DNA from: Alkanindiges illinoisensis
GTDB lineage: Bacteria > Pseudomonadota > Gammaproteobacteria > Pseudomonadales > Moraxellaceae
Direction: 5' to 3'
DNA length: 64,000 nt
NCBI RefSeq assembly: GCF_004377485.1
Contig: NZ_SNTY01000005.1
Location: 1-64,000 of the forward strand
Positions 29,770 through 39,775 of the stretch are shown here, one piece after another. A program made the translations under genes and the position numbers. Under the pieces are notes generated by a model. That model was given only the letters and a program-made list of their open reading frames with translations. It searched no databases and was not told the origin of the DNA. Numbering within the stretch: the first letter of the stretch is position 1; every line of letters begins with the position of its first letter.

Positions 29770-31479
29770 CTATGTAAAGCATTCGGTTAAGCACTCGAAA
29801 GATTCAGCTTGCGCTTTTTTCCACATATCATGGTAAAAATTGCTGTCTATAGTGTCTTTAAGCAAATCACCCGGTTTCAAGAAAAAGTGGATTTGCTCAT
29901 AGTTTTTGATTTCAGTGGCTGAATAACGACGTACCAGATGATGCGCTTTAATATCGCATGGATGATGCAAACCTGCGGCCGCAATCATTTCTGCCAGTGC
30001 GTGCAAAGTATTTCGATGGTAACGATACACACGTTCGCCTTTATCGGTTACTACCAGCGCCTTTTGCCGTGATTCACTTTGGGTTGCAACGCCAGTTGGA
30101 CACTTATTGGTATTGCAGCTTAGAGACTGAATACAACCCAGTGCAAACATAAAACCGCGTCCGGCATTAACCCAGTCCGCACCCAGTGCAAAAACCCGTG
30201 CAATATCAAAAGCACTGACAATTTTTCCTGCTGCACCAAGCTTGATTTTGTCACGCAGATTTACCCCAACCAGCGTGTTATGCACAAATAACAAGCCTTC
30301 CCGTAAAGGCGCACCGACATGATTGGTAAATTCCAGTGGCGCTGCACCTGTACCACCTTCTGCACCATCGACCACAATAAAATCAGGCACAATACCGGTT
30401 TGCAGCATGGCTTTGACAATGCCCATAAACTCCCAGGGTTGACCAATACAAAGCTTAAAGCCGACGGGCTTGCCGCCGCTTAATTCACGCAAACGCTGAA
30501 TAAACGCCATTAATTCCAGCGGATTGGAAAAAGTAGAGTGGCCTGCGGGCGAAATACAATCCTCTGTCATGGGAATACCGCGCACAGCAGCAATTTGCGG
30601 GGTGATTTTTTCTTTGGGCAAAATGCCACCGTGTCCCGGTTTTGCCCCCTGGCTGATCTTGATTTCAATCATTTTTACCGATGGTAAGGCAGCCTGTTTG
30701 GCAAATTTTTCCGGGTCAAACTGGCCGAAACCATCACGGCAGCCAAAATAAGCACTACCCAGCTCCCACACCAGATCACCACCGAATTCGAGGTGATAGG
30801 GGCTAATGCTACCCTCGCCGGTATCATGCGAAAAATTGCCTTTTTTGGCGCCCTTATTTAAAGCACGAATCGCATTAGCACTTAAGCTGCCAAAACTCAT
30901 GGCCGAGATATTAAAAATTGAACAGGAATAAGGCTGCTTGCATTGTTCATTGCCAATTGTAATCCGGAAACTGTCAGGATCAGCCTGCTTGACTGGAGTA
31001 ATGGACTGGCTAATAAACTCATAGTTAGTGGCATACACATCCAGCAAAGTACCAAATGGTTTTTCCGAACTTAAATTCTTGGAACGCTGATAAATCAGGC
31101 TGCGCTGTGCTCGGGAAAAGGGTAGATAATCTTCCTCGCCTTCAAACAAATACTGTCTAAGCTCAGGACGCAGCATCTCAAACAGATAGCGAAAATGGCC
31201 AATTACCGGATAGGTACGCAGCAAGGTGTGCTTTTTCTGGATTACATCATATAAACCCAGTGCGCTTAACAGTACAGTGATTAGCGTTAGGCTATGCTGA
31301 ATGCTGGATGAAAAAAACAGGCTTATAATATTTTCACTATAAGGCCAGGATGCAAAGCTAATCAGGGTATACAGAATGGCAATAATCCAGACCAGATAGC
31401 GCATCAAAAAAGAACCAATAATGATGCTGCTGATTTGTGCCAGCACACTTCTTCCCAGTCTGCTTCCGGGCTTGCTCAT
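29770..31479 (-). CDS. Membrane-anchored GltS-like FMN-binding oxidoreductase
   Basis: A 569-residue protein with two or three N-terminal membrane helices (residues 25-85) followed by the FMN-binding domain of glutamate synthase. Landmarks include FNISAMSFGSLS, GEGSISPYHL, KISQGAKPGHGG, VDGAEGGTGAAP and a C-x5-C-x4-C iron-sulfur motif (CIQSLSCNTNKCPTGVATQ). It lacks the glutaminase domain of true GOGAT, so its substrate is uncertain. An ATG at 31479 with GAGG upstream is favoured over an in-frame TTG at 31491. Confidence 0.85.
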   Translation of the reverse strand: MSKPGSRLGRSVLAQISSIIIGSFLMRYLVWIIAILYTLISFASWPYSENIISLFFSSSIQHSLTLITVLLSALGLYDVIQKKHTLLRTYPVIGHFRYLFEMLRPELRQYLFEGEEDYLPFSRAQRSLIYQRSKNLSSEKPFGTLLDVYATNYEFISQSITPVKQADPDSFRITIGNEQCKQPYSCSIFNISAMSFGSLSANAIRALNKGAKKGNFSHDTGEGSISPYHLEFGGDLVWELGSAYFGCRDGFGQFDPEKFAKQAALPSVKMIEIKISQGAKPGHGGILPKEKITPQIAAVRGIPMTEDCISPAGHSTFSNPLELMAFIQRLRELSGGKPVGFKLCIGQPWEFMGIVKAMLQTGIVPDFIVVDGAEGGTGAAPLEFTNHVGAPLREGLLFVHNTLVGVNLRDKIKLGAAGKIVSAFDIARVFALGADWVNAGRGFMFALGCIQSLSCNTNKCPTGVATQSESRQKALVVTDKGERVYRYHRNTLHALAEMIAAAGLHHPCDIKAHHLVRRYSATEIKNYEQIHFFLKPGDLLKDTIDSNFYHDMWKKAQAESFECLTECFT

Positions 31480-31651
31480 CAATAACCTCAAATTCTTGCA
31501 AATGACTATATTGCCTTTGAAAGAAACTATGGGTTAGTTGCAGGCCGTTTTTAAATTATTGAATTGTAAGAGTAAGCAATAAAACGTTATTGGCTTGCCT
31601 GTTTATTATGCGTATACAGAACAAACAGGCAGATCTTATGCAGGAAATAAC

Positions 31652-32488
31652 TTAGCTGATACGGCGTTTTAGGCCAGTGGTTTGCAGAATGCGGGTTGAG
31701 ATTTCCTCAATCGACATTTCAGACACATTCAGGTAAGGAATGCCTTCAGAAATATAAATACCCTGAATGGCACGCAGTTCCATCTGGCATTGCTGAAAGC
31801 TGGCATAGCGACTATTGGCCTTGCGCTCACTGCGAATGGCGACCAGACGCTCAGGTTCAATCATTAGGCCAAACAGTTTTTTCTTGTGTTCCTTAAGCAC
31901 CTTGGGCAAGCGGTTATCATCAAGGTCTTCCTCGGTAATCGGGTAATTGGCCACCCGGATACCAAATTGCAACGCAAGATAAATCGAGGTTGGTGTCTTG
32001 CCAGAGCGTGATACGCCAATCAAAATCAGGTCTGCCATATCGTAATGACGGGTTTTGGCGCCATCATCATTGTCCAGCGCATAATGGACAGCATCAATCC
32101 GCGATTTATAGTTTTCAGAATCCACGCTGCTATGGGCATTGCCCACTTGAGGTGAAGCTTTCACATTCAATTCGGTTTCAATCTTGCTGATCAGGCCTTC
32201 AAAAACGTCTAGATTGATGGCATTGGCAGTATTAATCACATCACGCACCAGTGGGTCGACCAAAGTATCAAAGACTAAAGGTGGAGCACCATCGCGAATT
32301 GCACACTTGTTAATTTCCTGTACCACATCCATGGCCCGTTCTTCACTATCGACATAGGGAATAATATGTATTTCAAAATCAACGGTAGGAAATTGTGCCA
32401 ACAGGGAATGACCGAGGGTTTCGGCAGTAATCGCTGTACCATCTGAAACAAAAAATACACTGCGATGCACTGCTGTTTTATCGACCAT
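31652..32488 (-). CDS. ppsR: PEP synthase regulatory protein (bifunctional kinase/pyrophosphorylase)
   Basis: A 278-residue DUF299 protein that switches PEP synthase off by ADP-dependent phosphorylation of a Thr next to the catalytic His and on again by Pi-dependent dephosphorylation. It has a P-loop-like GVSRSGKTPTS near residue 157 and begins FFVSDGTAITAETLG as usual. It is divergent from ppsA across a 147-bp region, which fits a dedicated regulator-target pair. Confidence 0.95.
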   Translation of the reverse strand: MVDKTAVHRSVFFVSDGTAITAETLGHSLLAQFPTVDFEIHIIPYVDSEERAMDVVQEINKCAIRDGAPPLVFDTLVDPLVRDVINTANAINLDVFEGLISKIETELNVKASPQVGNAHSSVDSENYKSRIDAVHYALDNDDGAKTRHYDMADLILIGVSRSGKTPTSIYLALQFGIRVANYPITEEDLDDNRLPKVLKEHKKKLFGLMIEPERLVAIRSERKANSRYASFQQCQMELRAIQGIYISEGIPYLNVSEMSIEEISTRILQTTGLKRRIS

Positions 32489-32635
32489 TTTAACCTCTTT
32501 AATATTTGTCTAAAGTAAACATTATCTTTATAGTAACCTGATATTTAGTAGCTGTCGCCTGTCACTATCCTGTAGGCGATGCATTCTTGTATCATTGCTG
32601 CGATCCAGTAATGTTTTTTAAATGGAGTGTCAATT

Positions 32636-35017
32636 TTGGAAGCGCGCGTAATTGGTTTAGAAAAGCTGGGCAAACATGACGTAGAGCAAGTGGGCGGCAA
32701 GAATGCCTCACTTGGCGAAATGATCAGTCATTTGTCCAATGCGGGTGTCAGTGTGCCGGGTGGCTTTGCAACAACAGCACAGGCCTACCGTGACTTCCTC
32801 GAACAAAGCGGCTTAAATGCAAAAATCCAGGCCGAACTTGATTCCTTAAATGTTGACGATGTTCAGGCGCTCACCGAAACTGGTGCAAAAATCCGTCAGT
32901 GGGTGATTGACACTCCCCTTATCCCTGAACTTGAACAAGAAATTCGTGAAGCCTTTGCAGCACTCGCTGGTGACAATCCAGACATTGCGGTAGCGGTGCG
33001 CTCCTCTGCAACCGCTGAAGACTTGCCGGATGCGTCATTTGCCGGCCAGCAGGAAACCTTCCTGAATATCCGTGGCATTGACAATGTGCTGGTTGCAGTG
33101 AAAGAAGTGTTTGCTTCACTGTTTAATGACCGTGCAATTGCCTATCGTGTGCATCAGGGCTATGCGCATTCCAACGTGGCACTGTCTGCCGGTATCCAGC
33201 GCATGGTTCGTAGTGAAACTGGTGCAGCAGGCGTGATGTTTACGCTGGATACCGAATCCGGCTTCCGTGATGTGGTATTTATTACCGCCTCTTATGGTTT
33301 GGGCGAAATGGTAGTACAAGGCGCCGTAAACCCGGATGAATTTTATCTTTCCAAGCCATTACTAGAAAATGGCAAACTGGCAGTGGTACGCCGTAATCTG
33401 GGCAGCAAGCACCAGAAAATGATTTATGGCGAAACTGGCGTTACCGGTAAATCTACTGTGATTGTCGATGTTGAAAAACAGGAACGTCATCAGTTTGCCT
33501 TGAATGACCATGAGCTGACTGAGCTGGCCAAGCAAGCACTGATTATTGAAAAACACTATGGCGCACCGATGGATATCGAATGGGCCAAAGATGGCGATGA
33601 CGGCAAGCTGTACATTGTTCAGGCACGACCTGAAACCGTCAAAAGCCGTCAAAACGTTGGCACCATGGAACGCTACCTGCTCAAGCAAAAAGGCAATGTG
33701 CTGTGTGAGGGCCGCTCGATTGGCCAGCGCATTGGCTCTGGTAAAGTGCGTATCGTTACCTCCATTAAGGAAATGGACAAGGTACAACCAGGTGACGTGC
33801 TGGTATCTGACATGACTGACCCTGACTGGGAGCCAGTGATGAAGCGTGCTTCCGCGATTGTCACCAACCGTGGTGGACGTACCTGTCACGCCGCGATTAT
33901 TGCCCGTGAACTGGGTGTGCCAGCCATTGTAGGTTGTGGTAATGCCACTGAAGTGCTTACCGAAGATCAGGCCGTGACCGTTTCCTGTGCCGAAGGCGAT
34001 ACTGGCTTTATTTATGAAGGTGCACTGGATTTTGAAATTCAGCGTAACTCGATTGAATCCATGCCACCGCTACCATTCAAGATCATGATGAACGTGGGTA
34101 ATCCAGATCGCGCGTTTGACTTTGCCCAGATTCCCAATCAAGGTATTGGTTTGGCGCGCCTTGAGTTCATTATCAACCGCATGATTGGCGTACATCCCAA
34201 GGCCCTGTTGAACATTGAAAGCCTGCCGCGTGAAACCCGTGCTGCGGTGATGGCACGCACCTGTGGCTATGCCTCACCCATTGATTTTTATGTTGAAAAA
34301 CTGGTGGAAGGTATTTCCACACTGGCTGCTGCCTTTGCCGACAAGCCAGTAATTGTGCGTATGTCCGACTTTAAGTCTAATGAATATGCCAACCTGATTG
34401 GCGGCAAGCTGTACGAACCGGAAGAAGAAAACCCGATGCTGGGTTTCCGTGGTGCCAGCCGCTATGTCTCGGATAATTTCCGTGACTGCTTTGAGCTGGA
34501 ATGCCGTGCGCTGAAAAAAGTACGTGATGAAATGGGCCTGACCAACGTCAAGATCATGATTCCGTTTGTGCGTACTGTAGGTGAAGCTGCTCGTGTGATT
34601 GAACTCTTGGCTGCCAATGGCCTGCGCCGTGGTGAAAATGGCCTGGAAATCATCATGATGTGCGAATTGCCAACCAATGCGCTATTGGCTGATAAATTCC
34701 TTGAGCATTTTGATGGCTTTTCGATTGGTTCTAACGACTTAACTCAGTTAACCCTTGGTCTGGATCGTGATTCCGGCATTGTATCGCACCTGTTTGATGA
34801 GCGTGATGAAGCGGTAAAAACTTTACTGTCCATGGCAATTCAAGCTTGTAATAAAGCAGGCAAATATATTGGCATTTGCGGTCAAGGCCCATCTGACCAT
34901 CCTGATCTGGCGCTATGGCTGATGGAGCAGGGCATTGATTCGGTATCCTTAAATCCGGATTCCGTGCTGGAAACCTGGTTTTTCCTTGCCGAAGATCAGG
35001 CCAATAAAGGCGCTTAA
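32636..35017 (+). CDS. ppsA: Phosphoenolpyruvate synthase
   Basis: A 793-residue three-domain enzyme making PEP from pyruvate and ATP in gluconeogenesis: ATP-grasp N-domain ([11 protein letters not shown] at the start), swivelling phospho-His domain ([15 protein letters not shown], His about residue 417 with the regulatory Thr beside it) and C-terminal PEP-binding barrel ([27 protein letters not shown]). The start appears to be TTG: GGAG at 32624-32627 is spaced 8 bases from the TTG at 32636, whereas the GTG at 32627 overlaps that site. Paired with ppsR. Confidence 0.96.
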   Translation: MEARVIGLEKLGKHDVEQVGGKNASLGEMISHLSNAGVSVPGGFATTAQAYRDFLEQSGLNAKIQAELDSLNVDDVQALTETGAKIRQWVIDTPLIPELEQEIREAFAALAGDNPDIAVAVRSSATAEDLPDASFAGQQETFLNIRGIDNVLVAVKEVFASLFNDRAIAYRVHQGYAHSNVALSAGIQRMVRSETGAAGVMFTLDTESGFRDVVFITASYGLGEMVVQGAVNPDEFYLSKPLLENGKLAVVRRNLGSKHQKMIYGETGVTGKSTVIVDVEKQERHQFALNDHELTELAKQALIIEKHYGAPMDIEWAKDGDDGKLYIVQARPETVKSRQNVGTMERYLLKQKGNVLCEGRSIGQRIGSGKVRIVTSIKEMDKVQPGDVLVSDMTDPDWEPVMKRASAIVTNRGGRTCHAAIIARELGVPAIVGCGNATEVLTEDQAVTVSCAEGDTGFIYEGALDFEIQRNSIESMPPLPFKIMMNVGNPDRAFDFAQIPNQGIGLARLEFIINRMIGVHPKALLNIESLPRETRAAVMARTCGYASPIDFYVEKLVEGISTLAAAFADKPVIVRMSDFKSNEYANLIGGKLYEPEEENPMLGFRGASRYVSDNFRDCFELECRALKKVRDEMGLTNVKIMIPFVRTVGEAARVIELLAANGLRRGENGLEIIMMCELPTNALLADKFLEHFDGFSIGSNDLTQLTLGLDRDSGIVSHLFDERDEAVKTLLSMAIQACNKAGKYIGICGQGPSDHPDLALWLMEQGIDSVSLNPDSVLETWFFLAEDQANKGA

Positions 35018-35056
35018 TAGCATTTGCTAATGAGGGGTTGCAACCTTGCTGCTCCG

Positions 35057-35103
35057 CTTACTCAGGCTTAATCTTATCTAGAGCTTAATCTGGCCTGAGT
35101 AAG
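35057..35103. repeat. Perfect 11-base inverted repeat after ppsA
   Basis: CTTACTCAGGC (35057-35067) and GCCTGAGTAAG (35093-35103) with a 25-base spacer. It has no T-run, so it may protect the 3' end of the transcript or be a protein-binding site rather than a terminator. Confidence 0.6.
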
Positions 35104-35123
35104 TTCAAAATTCTTTTCTTAAT

Positions 35124-35146
35124 GACCCATGCCGATGGGTCTTTTT
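35124..35146 (+). terminator. Terminator after ppsA
   Basis: GACCCAT/ATGGGTC stem with a GCCG loop followed by TTTTT. Confidence 0.9.
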
Positions 35147-35192
35147 CATTAAAATAACGCAAAGTCACTTTTTAGCTTTAAGGTTTAACACA

Positions 35193-35990
35193 ATGCAAAT
35201 TTATCTGGCACGTAACAATGAACAGGCTGGCCCGTATAGTCTGGAACAGGTCAACCAGATGCTCGCAAGTGGACAAGTGGTGCTCACTGATCTGGCCTGG
35301 CATGAAGGCATGAGCGAATGGAAACCCTTAGGTGATCTCACTAATGGTCAATTGGTTTATCAGCCACACTTCTCGCCATTTCAAAATCAGACAGTTCAAA
35401 GTCGATCAGAAGCTACAACGACGTCATCAAGCCAGCAAAATAAAAGTGCATGGGCTAACCATAACCAGCCAGCACGCAGCACAGTGGCATTTCAACTGGC
35501 TTCTGTGAATAAGCGGGTATTGGCCAAGATTATTGATATTTTATTATTGTGGCTACCCAGCTCTTTTATTTTTAGCCAGTTTGTTAGCCCTGAATTTATG
35601 CGCAAGTATCAGGCAATTGCCGGACAGTCTGTAATGCCTACGCCTACCCAACAGGAGCAAATGCTGAACCTGCTGGGAACTTTACCATCTACGGCATACT
35701 GGGCTGTGGGCATTTATGCCTTACTGTATTTTGCTGGCCAAGCTTTTCTGCTCTACAAAAGTGGACAATCGGTGGGCAAAAAAGCCCTGAAAATTAAAAT
35801 TATTGATGAGCAGAATGGCCAGATTCCGCAACTAACCCGCAGCTTTTTGATTCGCTCTATTGTGTTTATCATCATTAACTACTTTGCCTTCTTTTTTATC
35901 ATTATTGATTTTGCTTTTATCTTCTCTGAGCGCCGTCGCACCCTGCATGACCGTCTGGCAAAAACATTGGTAGTAGACGCTAATAATTAA
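35193..35990 (+). CDS. GYF_2-RDD family membrane protein
   Basis: A 265-residue protein: an N-terminal GYF_2-like domain (residues 1-52, QAGPYSLEQVNQMLASG, WHEGMSEWKPL), a Ser/Gln-rich linker, and an RDD domain with three to four helices (from about 100). The family Arg-Asp is in VNKRVLAKIIDILLLW and the last helix ends RRTLHDRLAKTLVV. RDD proteins are thought to be transporters or membrane factors; the substrate is unknown. Confidence 0.83.
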   Translation: MQIYLARNNEQAGPYSLEQVNQMLASGQVVLTDLAWHEGMSEWKPLGDLTNGQLVYQPHFSPFQNQTVQSRSEATTTSSSQQNKSAWANHNQPARSTVAFQLASVNKRVLAKIIDILLLWLPSSFIFSQFVSPEFMRKYQAIAGQSVMPTPTQQEQMLNLLGTLPSTAYWAVGIYALLYFAGQAFLLYKSGQSVGKKALKIKIIDEQNGQIPQLTRSFLIRSIVFIIINYFAFFFIIIDFAFIFSERRRTLHDRLAKTLVVDANN

Positions 35991-36245
35991 TCTAAAAACA
36001 TCATCAATTGCTTTAACGGCATAGTTATTGCTTCTTAAAATCTTATCAATAGGGATAGATTCTGCTGCTTTTTAAAGTGTGCAGAATAGTCCCTTTTTTG
36101 CCAGTCTGGATAAACCTGAATCTTATTACAGGCAATGCCGCCTTAAAATAAATGATGAATTTGAGCCTGTTTGATTCACCAATGTTGCTGAATCGTGCAC
36201 TTTTAAGCGCTAGTTACCACTTTGGTGCAGCCAGTTGGAGAAATC

Positions 36246-36839
36246 ATGTCGTTACGCATCATCCTGATTGATGACGATATTAGTCGTGCTACCTTTTTAA
36301 CCGAAACGCTGGCTGCTGCCGATTACACGGTGGTTGCCCAGCTTTCCGCACAGGACAATCTTGTTGAGGTGGTTGAGCGACTGGATGCTGATATTGTGCT
36401 GGTTGATATGGATAACCCGGCGCGTGACATGCTGGAAAACTGCGCCCACATGACTGCACGGGCACCACATCCCATTGTGCTGTTTACCAAACAATCTGAC
36501 CCGCAAACCATTCGTGATGCCGTTCGTGCAGGCGTTACTGCCTATATCGTGGATGGCATTGATGCCCAGCGTCTTAAGCCGATTCTGGATGTGGCGATTG
36601 CCCAGTTCAAGGAACACCAGAAACTGCTGGCTGATCTGGATGATACCCGCACACGTCTGGCAGATCGCCGTGATATCGACCGGGCAAAAGCTATTTTGAT
36701 GCGTTTAAAGCAACTGGACGAAAATGCAGCCTATGCCCTACTGCGCAAAAATGCCATGGCCAAGCGCATCACGCTGGGTGAGGCCGCACGCACTGTACTG
36801 GCGGCAGCCGAGCTGCTCGATCATCAGGGAGAACACTAA
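36246..36839 (+). CDS. nasT: NasT, ANTAR-domain nitrate response antiterminator
   Basis: A 197-residue two-domain regulator: receiver-like domain (residues 1-118, IILIDDD, DADIVLVDMDNP) and a C-terminal ANTAR RNA-binding domain (about 130-190, ADRRDIDRAKAILMRLKQL, AYALLRKNAM). In Azotobacter, Paracoccus and Pseudomonas NasT binds leader RNA to allow nitrate-gene expression when released by NasS. It overlaps nasS by one base (TAATG). The ATG at 36246 has GGAG upstream; an in-frame GTG at 36222 is less likely. A matching two-hairpin leader lies upstream of narK about 5.5 kb away. Confidence 0.93.
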   Translation: MSLRIILIDDDISRATFLTETLAAADYTVVAQLSAQDNLVEVVERLDADIVLVDMDNPARDMLENCAHMTARAPHPIVLFTKQSDPQTIRDAVRAGVTAYIVDGIDAQRLKPILDVAIAQFKEHQKLLADLDDTRTRLADRRDIDRAKAILMRLKQLDENAAYALLRKNAMAKRITLGEAARTVLAAAELLDHQGEH

Positions 36840-37996
36840 TGCAAACAAGCATGCAAGCACTGGAAAAAACCCAGGTTACTATTGGCTTTATGCCATTGCT
36901 GGATTCTGCACCGATTATCTGGGCATGGCATCGTGGTTTTTTTAAGCAATTTGGCCTTGAGGTCAGTTTGGCCAAGGAAGTGTCGTGGGCCAGTTTGCGC
37001 GATCGGTTGGCCTATGGTGCACTGGATGCTGCCCAATGTCTGGCACCCATGATTCTGGCAGCTAATCTGGGTGCTGATCAGGTTGGCGTGCCTTTTGTTA
37101 GTGCGCTGACCCTGTCTGAAAACTGGGCTGCAATTAGTATTTCATCACAGCTTGCCCAGCAACTGGATATAGACTTTCAACACCACACTCCGCGTGAAAT
37201 TGCACAGGCATTGCAGCAACTGGTTCAGCAGGGCCAGACGCTTAAACTGGCACATGTGTTCCAGTTTTCATTGCATCACTATCTATTGCGTGAATGGTTA
37301 TCGCTCGCTGATCTGGATGAAAAATCCATAGAGTTTTGCACCGTACCGCCTGCACAAATGGTTAATCATCTGCAAACTGGTCGTATTGATGGCTTTTGTG
37401 TGGGTGAACCATGGAACACGGCAGCCGTATCATCTGGTATTGGACAGGTGGTGACCAATGCACAAGCCATCTGGCCACATGGTGCAGACAAGGTACTGGG
37501 CGTCACGCAAGCATGGGCACAGCGCTATCCCAATACCCATCGTGCGTTGGTTGCGGCGATATTAAAGGCACAGCATGAGCTTGCTACCCAGACGTATTAT
37601 GCCGAACTTATTCAAATACTTGAGCAGCTCAATGTGCTGGAACTTCCAGAAAGCTGGCTTAATGCAGCACTGGATGGCTTTAGTGCCGGAAATCCGGCGC
37701 GCTTCCTGACCGGTTTGAATGCACGGCCCAAGCCTTCAGATTATGCCTGGGTGAGCCTGCAAATTATTCGCTGGCAACAGTGGCAGCAACCCATTGATCT
37801 GGCTACTTTGTCGCAACAATCCTGTGACATGGGATGCTTTGATGAAGCTTATGCGCTTTTGAGCCAGCAGGAAAAAATGCCTGAACAGTTAAGCCTGTCC
37901 AGCCTGCCAAAACATACCATTGATATCCGGCAGGCAGTTAGTTACCTCATCAGCAAAGGCTGGACTTCTCAGGCTGCTGAAAAAATATTGTTGTGA
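36839..37996 (+). CDS. nasS: NasS, nitrate-sensing partner of NasT (NrtA-like)
   Basis: A 385-residue soluble protein of the NrtA/CmpA nitrate-binding fold without signal peptide, as expected for cytoplasmic NasS. It begins VTIGFMPLLDSAPIIWAWHRGFF. The LAYGALDAAQCLAPMILAANLG and FCVGEPWN segments line the ligand site in this family. NasS holds NasT inactive until nitrate or nitrite binds. Its start overlaps the nasT stop, so the two are coupled at translation. Confidence 0.92.
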   Translation: MQTSMQALEKTQVTIGFMPLLDSAPIIWAWHRGFFKQFGLEVSLAKEVSWASLRDRLAYGALDAAQCLAPMILAANLGADQVGVPFVSALTLSENWAAISISSQLAQQLDIDFQHHTPREIAQALQQLVQQGQTLKLAHVFQFSLHHYLLREWLSLADLDEKSIEFCTVPPAQMVNHLQTGRIDGFCVGEPWNTAAVSSGIGQVVTNAQAIWPHGADKVLGVTQAWAQRYPNTHRALVAAILKAQHELATQTYYAELIQILEQLNVLELPESWLNAALDGFSAGNPARFLTGLNARPKPSDYAWVSLQIIRWQQWQQPIDLATLSQQSCDMGCFDEAYALLSQQEKMPEQLSLSSLPKHTIDIRQAVSYLISKGWTSQAAEKILL

Positions 37997-38087
37997 TAAT
38001 CTTGACCTGATAACAAAGAAAGTATTGTCTATTGTTAACTTCACTTGTTTAATTTCCCAACATTTAATCTATAAACAGAGTAAATCA

Positions 38088-39101
38088 ATGAAATTATTAA
38101 AAACATCACTTGCCTTAACGCTGGTTGGGTTAAGTAGCTGGGGACAAGCGGTAACCCCATTAAATCCACAACAAACCAATAATCCGCCCTTGGCCACCAA
38201 ACAAGTGGCTGGTTTTTATCATCTTCCATTGGGTCGTTTTCAGGTGACTGCCCTTTATGATGGTTATGTGAACTTGCCAACCACTATTTTTAAGGGTGAA
38301 AAACCTGCCACACTGGAAAATTTATTAACCTCCGGCTATGTTGATTACAAGAACGGTATTCAGACCTCAGTGAACGCATATCTGGTCAATACAGGTTCGC
38401 ATCTGGTACTGATTGATAGTGGAGCTGCCAAGTGTTTTGGTAATACTTTGGGGTCTATTGAAGAAAATATTCAAGCTGCCGGTTATCGTCCAGACCAGAT
38501 TGATACTGTCTTACTAACGCATTTACACCCTGATCATGCGTGTGGCATTAGTCCTGTTGAAGGGCAAAAAGCATTTAAAAATGCGACTGTCTATGTCAAT
38601 AAACTGGAAGCTGACTTCTGGTTAAATCCGGCAAACCTGCAAAAATATCCTGCAGCAAAACAGGCGATGTTTAAGGATGCCTTTGCAACTACTGCTCGCC
38701 TGCTCAAGCCGTACCAGGACAGCCAGCAATATAAAACCTATCAGGCTGGCGATACAATTATTGATGGGATTAAAGTTATTCCTACCTATGGGCATACCGT
38801 AGGACATACCAGCTATCTGGTCGAGTCTGGTCAGCAGCAATTAGTGGTACTTGGCGATGTGGTACATAATCACAGTTTGCAGTTCCAGCGCCCTGATATC
38901 AATCTGGATTTTGACTTTGATGCCAAACAGGCCATTCAAATTCGCCAGCAACAATTTGGTGAAGCGGCTAAATCAGGTCGTCTGGTTGCTGGTGCACACC
39001 TGCCATTTCCGGGTATTGGCCACATTCGTCAGCTTGGCAAAAACCGCTTTGAATGGCTGCCAGTTGACTACAATCCGGTGCTAAAACCTGCCCAGCCTTA
39101 A
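38088..39101 (+). CDS. Exported metallo-beta-lactamase-fold hydrolase
   Basis: A 338-residue protein with a signal peptide (MKLLKTSLALTLVGLSSWGQA) and MBL fold. It has the dizinc motif HLHPDH (about residues 145-150) and further ligands His in GHTVGHTSY, Asp in VVLGDVVHN and the terminal His in VAGAHLPFPG. The family includes periplasmic lactonase-like enzymes; a quorum-quenching or unrelated lactonase role cannot be told. The frame is open a further 56 codons upstream into nasS, which is not used. It converges with modC across 29 bp. Confidence 0.87.
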   Translation: MKLLKTSLALTLVGLSSWGQAVTPLNPQQTNNPPLATKQVAGFYHLPLGRFQVTALYDGYVNLPTTIFKGEKPATLENLLTSGYVDYKNGIQTSVNAYLVNTGSHLVLIDSGAAKCFGNTLGSIEENIQAAGYRPDQIDTVLLTHLHPDHACGISPVEGQKAFKNATVYVNKLEADFWLNPANLQKYPAAKQAMFKDAFATTARLLKPYQDSQQYKTYQAGDTIIDGIKVIPTYGHTVGHTSYLVESGQQQLVVLGDVVHNHSLQFQRPDINLDFDFDAKQAIQIRQQQFGEAAKSGRLVAGAHLPFPGIGHIRQLGKNRFEWLPVDYNPVLKPAQP

Positions 39102-39130
39102 CATTACAAAGCAGCCATACAAATACACGC

Positions 39131-39775
39131 TCAAGGTAAATGAATCAGTTTGCCTTGGGCCATGTGCAGAATATCTGCCTGTAGGTATTCCAGTTCCTGT
39201 GGTTGATGGGTCACATAAATCATAGGAATCTGGATTTCATCACGGATACGGGCAAAAAATGGTAAAATTTGCTGTTTAAGCCGTGTATCCAGTGCGGATA
39301 AAGGCTCATCCAGCAGCAGTAATCTGGGTGAATACAATAAGGCACGCCCTAACGCCACCCGTTGTGCCTCTCCACCCGATAGCTGGGTAATCCGTCGTTC
39401 AATCAGGGCATCAATGTCCAGCAGCGCTACAATTTGCGCTAGCTCAAAGCGCCGCTGCGCAGGTTTTAAATACCGATAGCCATACAGCAGGTTTTGTCGT
39501 ACGTTTAAATGCGGAAACAACTGCCCATCCTGAAAAACCAGCCCTACATGGCGCTGATAACTGGGAGTATACTGCCGGGTCTGGCTATCAAAAAAAACTT
39601 GCTCATTAAACTCAATACGGCCTTGCTGGGGCTTTAGCAAACCAGCCAATACCTTAAGCAAGGTACTTTTTCCTGAACCTGAAGTACCCAGAATTCCAGT
39701 CACCTGCGCCTGCGTTTGCAGTGCAATATTGAGCTCAAATTGCCCGCGCCGATAGCTAAGATCACAACTGAGCAC
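39131..39775 (-). CDS. modC: Molybdate ABC transporter ATPase, short form without TOBE domain
   Basis: A 214-residue ABC ATPase with Walker A GTSGSGKST (about 32-40), signature LSGGEAQRVALGR, Walker B LLLLDEPLSALD and the H-loop YVTHQ. E. coli ModC has 352 residues, the extra ~130 being a molybdate-binding TOBE domain that inhibits transport; here the protein ends soon after the H-loop. It overlaps modB by 14 bp. Function is inferred from the modAB context. Confidence 0.9.
   Translation of the reverse strand: MLSCDLSYRRGQFELNIALQTQAQVTGILGTSGSGKSTLLKVLAGLLKPQQGRIEFNEQVFFDSQTRQYTPSYQRHVGLVFQDGQLFPHLNVRQNLLYGYRYLKPAQRRFELAQIVALLDIDALIERRITQLSGGEAQRVALGRALLYSPRLLLLDEPLSALDTRLKQQILPFFARIRDEIQIPMIYVTHQPQELEYLQADILHMAQGKLIHLP

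Noticed and set aside
33362-33889. 175-codon frame antisense to ppsA
   Set aside because: Same reason: shadow of a highly conserved coding sequence.
36190-36245. NtrC or sigma-54 site upstream of nasT
   Set aside because: TGCAC and GGTGCA half-sites occur but about 25 bases apart, and no -24/-12 pair with correct spacing was found.
37920-38087. Upstream extension of the MBL hydrolase into nasS
   Set aside because: The extension precedes and destroys a clean signal peptide and overlaps the nasS end.
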